DNA from: Chloroflexota bacterium
GTDB lineage: Bacteria > Chloroflexota > UBA11872
Assembly: GCA_028875175.1 (NCBI GenBank)
Contig: JAPPFO010000170.1
Location: forward strand, 1 to 8,252
Direction of reading: 5' to 3'
Length of the DNA stretch: 8,252 nt
Positions 5,730-8,252 of this stretch are shown piece by piece. Made by a program: the position numbers and the translations under genes. Position 1 is the stretch's first letter. Each line of letters starts with the position of its first letter. The notes under the pieces were generated by a model, which saw only the letters and a program-made list of their open reading frames with translations, made no database searches and was not told the origin of the DNA.

Positions 5730-7184
5730 ATGGCGGGCTTTCACACAGTAGGCCCCAACCACGCGCTGATCGTCTCAGGCGGCAGCACCCAACCCAGGCT
5801 CAAAGTCGGCGGCCGGATGTTCGTGCTGCCCATCTTGCAGAAAGCACAAATCATCTCGCTGGAAGTGATGACCCTCCAGGTCAACACCGCCAGGGTTTAC
5901 ACCAAGGAAGGCGTTTCGGTTTCCGTCGATGGCGTGGCGCAGGTCAAAGTCGGACGCAGCGAGGAAGCCATTCGCACCGCGGCTGAGCAGTTTCTGGGCA
6001 AGACCGCGACACAAATCGCCGAAGTCGCCCTGCAAACGCTCGAAGGTCAACAGCGCGCCATCCTGGGAACGATGACGGTCGAGGACATTTACCGCGATCG
6101 CGTGGCGTTCGCAGAGCAGGTGCGAGATGTCGCGGCGACCGACATGACCAACATGGGCTTGGAGATCGTCAGCTTCTCGATCCGCGACATCCAGGACGAG
6201 CAGGGGTACCTCGAGGCCCTGGGCGTGCGCAGGACTGCGGAGGTGAAGCGGGATGCGGCAATTGGCGAGGCGCAGGCCGAGCGGGATGCCGGAATCAAAG
6301 AAGCCTCCGCTGATCAGCAACGCCAGGCGGCCCGGTTCGAGGCCGACACGGCGATCGCTGAGTCCGAGCGTGACTTCCAGACGCAAAAGGCCGCCTACGA
6401 CCAGCAGGTCAACGCCCGGACCGCCGAGGCCGAGCTGGCGTACGCACTCCAGGAAGCCAAGACCCGACAGCAAATCCGCAGCGAGGAACTGCAGATCGAG
6501 GTTGTCGAGCGACAAAAGCAGATAGAAGTCCAGCAGCAGGAGATCATCCGGCGGGAACGCGAACTGGACGCCACGGTCCGGCGCCCGGCCGAGGCCGAGC
6601 GCGACCAGTTGGAGCTGATCGCCGAAGGAAACCGTCGCCGCATCAGGGTCGAGTCCGAAGCCGAGCGGTACAAGCTGGAGACTGTCGCGGAAGGCGAACG
6701 ATCCCGGATCATCGCCGAGGCCCAGGCGGATGCTGAGTCAATCAGGCTGCGAGGCCAGGCGGACGCGGACGCCATCAGGGCGCGTGGCGAGGCTGAAGCT
6801 GACGCCATTCGAGCCCAGGGTCTCGCCGAAGCCCAGGCAATGAACAAGAAGGCCGACGCCTGGAAGGAGTACGGCCAGGCGGCCATGATCCAGCAGCTAT
6901 TCGACTCGCTCCCGGATGTTGCCGGTGCGGTGGCACAGCCGTTGTCCAAGACCGACAGCATCGTTGTGATCAGCAACGGGGGCGACAGCAATTCGGGCGC
7001 CGGGGCGAGCAAGGTCACGCAGGACGTGTCCTCGACCATCGCGCAGCTACCGGCTTTGGTGCAGTCGCTGACGGGCGTTGATCTGATCAGCTCGTTGAAG
7101 AACCTGCCCGGGATCGTGTCGGACGAGTCGGCGCAGAATGGCGCCGTCGAGCAGGAGGACGCGGCGACGGACGAGGAGAAGTAG
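5730..7184 (+). CDS. floT: flotillin (SPFH-domain membrane microdomain scaffold)
   Basis: A 484-residue flotillin. Such proteins oligomerise on the inner leaflet and organise functional membrane microdomains that gather signalling, secretion and protease complexes. Residues 1-165 form the SPFH/PHB domain: VGPNHALIVSGG at 7-18, GGRMFVLP at 27-34, EQFLGK at 86-91, LEGQQRAILGTMTVEDIY at 104-121, and NMGLEIVSFSIRDIQD at 141-156. Residues about 166-385 are a long Glu/Ala/Arg-rich coiled coil with RREREL near 274-279 and three 11-residue repeats at 332-364. The C-terminal flotillin region starts at about 380 (EYGQAAMIQQLFDSLP) and includes SKVTQD and SLTGVDL. A 24-residue acidic tail ends the protein. 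Unlike Bacillus FloT it has no N-terminal membrane segment. It also has no cysteine, so it cannot be palmitoylated. The GGAGG at 5719-5723 supports the start. It follows nfeD and precedes a run of hairpins at 7205-7283. Confidence 0.95.
   Translation: MAGFHTVGPNHALIVSGGSTQPRLKVGGRMFVLPILQKAQIISLEVMTLQVNTARVYTKEGVSVSVDGVAQVKVGRSEEAIRTAAEQFLGKTATQIAEVALQTLEGQQRAILGTMTVEDIYRDRVAFAEQVRDVAATDMTNMGLEIVSFSIRDIQDEQGYLEALGVRRTAEVKRDAAIGEAQAERDAGIKEASADQQRQAARFEADTAIAESERDFQTQKAAYDQQVNARTAEAELAYALQEAKTRQQIRSEELQIEVVERQKQIEVQQQEIIRRERELDATVRRPAEAERDQLELIAEGNRRRIRVESEAERYKLETVAEGERSRIIAEAQADAESIRLRGQADADAIRARGEAEADAIRAQGLAEAQAMNKKADAWKEYGQAAMIQQLFDSLPDVAGAVAQPLSKTDSIVVISNGGDSNSGAGASKVTQDVSSTIAQLPALVQSLTGVDLISSLKNLPGIVSDESAQNGAVEQEDAATDEEK
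6723..6821 (+). repeat. three 33-bp in-frame repeats in the flotillin coiled coil
   Basis: Units begin at 6723, 6756 and 6789 and encode QADAESIRLRG, QADADAIRARG and EAEADAIRAQG. An 11-residue period is typical of right-handed (hendecad) coiled coils. It suggests local tandem duplication within the flotillin EA-rich region. The DNA copies have diverged in third positions. Confidence 0.75.
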
Positions 7185-7204
7185 CCCAACTTCGGAAGTA
7201 GCCG

Positions 7205-7229
7205 CGGGAGCGGGGACATTGCGCTCCCG
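7205..7229 (+). terminator. hairpin 1 downstream of flotillin
   Basis: Perfect 8-base arms CGGGAGCG (7205-7212) and CGCTCCCG (7222-7229) flank a 9-base loop, 20 bases after the flotillin stop. No T-run follows, so it would be a stability hairpin or a poor intrinsic terminator. Confidence 0.5.
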
Positions 7230-7233
7230 AGTC

Positions 7234-7258
7234 TTCGAGGGCCTTCGGGCCCATCGAA
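7234..7258 (+). terminator. hairpin 2, with a C(UUCG)G tetraloop
   Basis: Arms TTCGAGGGCC (7234-7243) and GGCCC plus TCGAA (7248-7252 and 7254-7258), with a single bulged A at 7253, enclose the loop TTCG closed by C-G. In RNA this is the exceptionally stable cUUCGg tetraloop, and it forms only in the plus-strand transcript. This points to the flotillin transcript as the intended target. No T-run follows. Confidence 0.6.
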
Positions 7259-7262
7259 TCGG

Positions 7263-7283
7263 CGCGGACGCCTCGTGTCCGCG
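7263..7283. terminator. hairpin 3 between convergent genes
   Basis: Perfect 7-base arms CGCGGAC (7263-7269) and GTCCGCG (7277-7283) enclose a 7-base loop. It lies 23 bases beyond the acetyltransferase stop on the minus strand, so it could serve either transcript. No T-run is present on either side. Confidence 0.45.
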
Positions 7284-7306
7284 GGACTTGGGACAGGTGC
7301 ATCTGA

Positions 7307-8185
7307 TTACTCTGTGCCATACATGCGGGACGGGTCGGCCATGCAGTGCTCGCCGCGGTCGGTTTCGACGGTGTGGCCGTAGGCCAGAGGGGTGACCAGG
7401 CCGTCCTGCCGGAGGAATCCGTTGGCGTCCTGTTCGTAGAGGTCACGCGCAGCGCGGCGGAGGTCATGGCCGCTGAGCAGACGGGCGATTGCGTTGCCGA
7501 CTTCGCCGACCCGCACGAGGCCGGCGTCTTCCATGCGCTGGCCGAGGCGGTTGAAGTCGCTGCCGGGATGACCGGGTTGTGGTGGGCAGCCGACGCTGAC
7601 GAGCGGCGCCAGCGTGCCGTCGGCGCGGCGCATGGTCCTCCGGTTCCGGACGGGTTTGCGATAGGGCACCTGTAACTCGATTTCGCTGAGGTGTACGGCG
7701 GTGAGGTTCTGGTAGGGGACGCCGAGCAAGAGGTACATGCCGTCGCGGTCGCGGATCTGGCACATGGGGCTGTCAGCGTCCCAGGCCGATTCGCCGCCGG
7801 CGGTGACGATTGTCTCGGCGAGCGGGCCGATGGCGGTGATGCTGTGCCAGAGGTGAAGGCTGCGGCGAGCCCTGGGATGCCGGCGGCCGGCATCGGAGAT
7901 AGCGCCCATCAGCGACGGGGTGTGCTGCGGATCAAACACAAAGCCCGGATCCCGGGAGAGCGGGTAGGTGAAGGCGGGAAGCACCAGGGTTCCGTCGGAT
8001 CCGAGGGTTTCCAGCAGCGCGTCGAGCACCGTGGCGGCGCCGCCGGTGACGTGGCCGAGGCTGCGGAGGGAGCTGTGGACCATCAACAGACCGCCGCGAG
8101 GGACGCCGAGGCGGGTCAGGTCGCGAACCAGCGCGGGGCGGTCGAGCGGTTCGGTTCGCGGCCGCTGCTCAGGCACGGTATTCAT
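7307..8185 (-). CDS. AAC(3)-family N-acetyltransferase
   Basis: A 292-residue cytoplasmic protein of the antibiotic NAT (AAC(3)) family, which uses acetyl-CoA to acetylate an amino group, in classic members the 3-amino group of aminoglycosides. Visible signatures are LLMVHSSLRSLGHVTGGA (33-50), GTLVLPAFTY (65-74), RRSLHLWHSITAIG (107-120), SPMCQIRDRDG (139-149), LLLGVPYQNLTAVHLSE (152-168, with catalytic-type His165 and Glu168), and DFNRLGQRMEDAG (210-222). Length and motif order match complete members, so it appears intact. Many environmental members do not confer resistance and may acetylate other amines (the Bacillus YokD type), so resistance should not be assumed. The ATG at 8185 overlaps the 3' end of the preceding minus-strand gene by 17 bases. 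The two are therefore probably translationally coupled in one operon. Confidence 0.9.
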   Translation of the reverse strand: MNTVPEQRPRTEPLDRPALVRDLTRLGVPRGGLLMVHSSLRSLGHVTGGAATVLDALLETLGSDGTLVLPAFTYPLSRDPGFVFDPQHTPSLMGAISDAGRRHPRARRSLHLWHSITAIGPLAETIVTAGGESAWDADSPMCQIRDRDGMYLLLGVPYQNLTAVHLSEIELQVPYRKPVRNRRTMRRADGTLAPLVSVGCPPQPGHPGSDFNRLGQRMEDAGLVRVGEVGNAIARLLSGHDLRRAARDLYEQDANGFLRQDGLVTPLAYGHTVETDRGEHCMADPSRMYGTE

Positions 8186-8252
8186 CCAGTCCCAATCCGC
8201 TGAGGTCCGCCAGGATGCCCTGGTCCTCGGCCAAGTAGAGCCGCCAGAGTAG
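8169..8252 (-). CDS. 3' end of an unidentified gene upstream of the acetyltransferase
   Basis: On the minus strand from the window edge, an open frame encodes LLWRLYLAEDQGILAD followed by LSGLGLDEYRA and ends at TGA (8171-8169). The residue mix looks like a real protein C-terminus, and the stop falls just inside the acetyltransferase start in a different frame. That arrangement is typical of coupled operon genes. Only 27 codons are visible and I do not recognise the family. It is a partial gene; its start and most of its length lie beyond the window. Confidence 0.6.
   Translation of the reverse strand, partial: LLWRLYLAEDQGILADLSGLGLDEYRA

Noticed and set aside
5775..6515. 246-codon minus-strand open frame inside flotillin
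   Set aside because: A mirror of the biased codon use of the coiled coil, Leu/Gly-rich, with no motifs; flotillin itself is certain.
6395..7219. 274-codon minus-strand open frame rich in Ser and Arg
   Set aside because: An antisense artefact of the Glu/Ala-rich flotillin repeats; no ribosome binding site or family resemblance.
7087..7893. 268-codon minus-strand open frame overlapping the acetyltransferase in another frame
   Set aside because: Pro/Ala/Ser/Arg/Thr-rich shadow; the acetyltransferase frame carries all the family motifs.
7691..8203. 170-codon plus-strand open frame opposite the acetyltransferase
   Set aside because: Antisense shadow with no recognisable domain.

Overview
The window is about 8.25 kb of bacterial chromosome-like DNA. 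Coding GC is fairly high, GTG is used as a start codon, and ribosome binding sites read GGAGG. It carries three independent gene groups and no mobile element, CRISPR array, rRNA or tRNA that I could recognise. I cannot place the taxon from sequence alone. A flotillin/NfeD pair, an NCS2 permease with an extra C-terminal domain and a chromosomal AAC(3)-family protein would fit several environmental lineages (for example Chloroflexota or Alphaproteobacteria), but that is a guess.

Layout. (1) 2-668 (+): 3' part of an Sfp-type 4'-phosphopantetheinyl transferase, split over two frames near 150-169. It is most simply read as a pseudogene with a small internal deletion, or as a sequence error. (2) 777-1688 (+): alpha/beta hydrolase with an unusual nucleophile elbow. 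(3) 1703-3442 (-): NCS2 (nucleobase permease family) transporter with atypical substrate-site residues and a C-terminal soluble domain resembling a degenerate GHKL/anti-sigma ATPase fold. It converges on the hydrolase with a 14-bp gap. (4) about 3443-4274: an 800-bp divergent intergenic region, AT-rich in the middle, holding candidate promoters, an inverted repeat and a terminator-like hairpin, but no convincing gene. (5) 4275-5684 and 5730-7184 (+): a two-gene unit of a full-length membrane serine protease NfeD (SppA/ClpP-like domain, membrane domain, OB-fold tail) and a long flotillin. (6) 7205-7283: three consecutive GC-rich hairpins between convergent genes. (7) 7307-8185 (-): AAC(3)-family N-acetyltransferase, overlapping by 17 bp the last codons of an upstream gene that runs off the window at 8252.

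How the genes work together. NfeD and flotillin are the one clear functional partnership. Flotillin assembles oligomeric membrane microdomain scaffolds and NfeD is its usual gene neighbour, thought to process or anchor SPFH proteins. Here the flotillin resembles animal flotillin-1 from its first residues and has neither a transmembrane anchor nor any cysteine, so NfeD or a lipid interaction would have to hold it at the membrane. The other genes look like independent transcription units.
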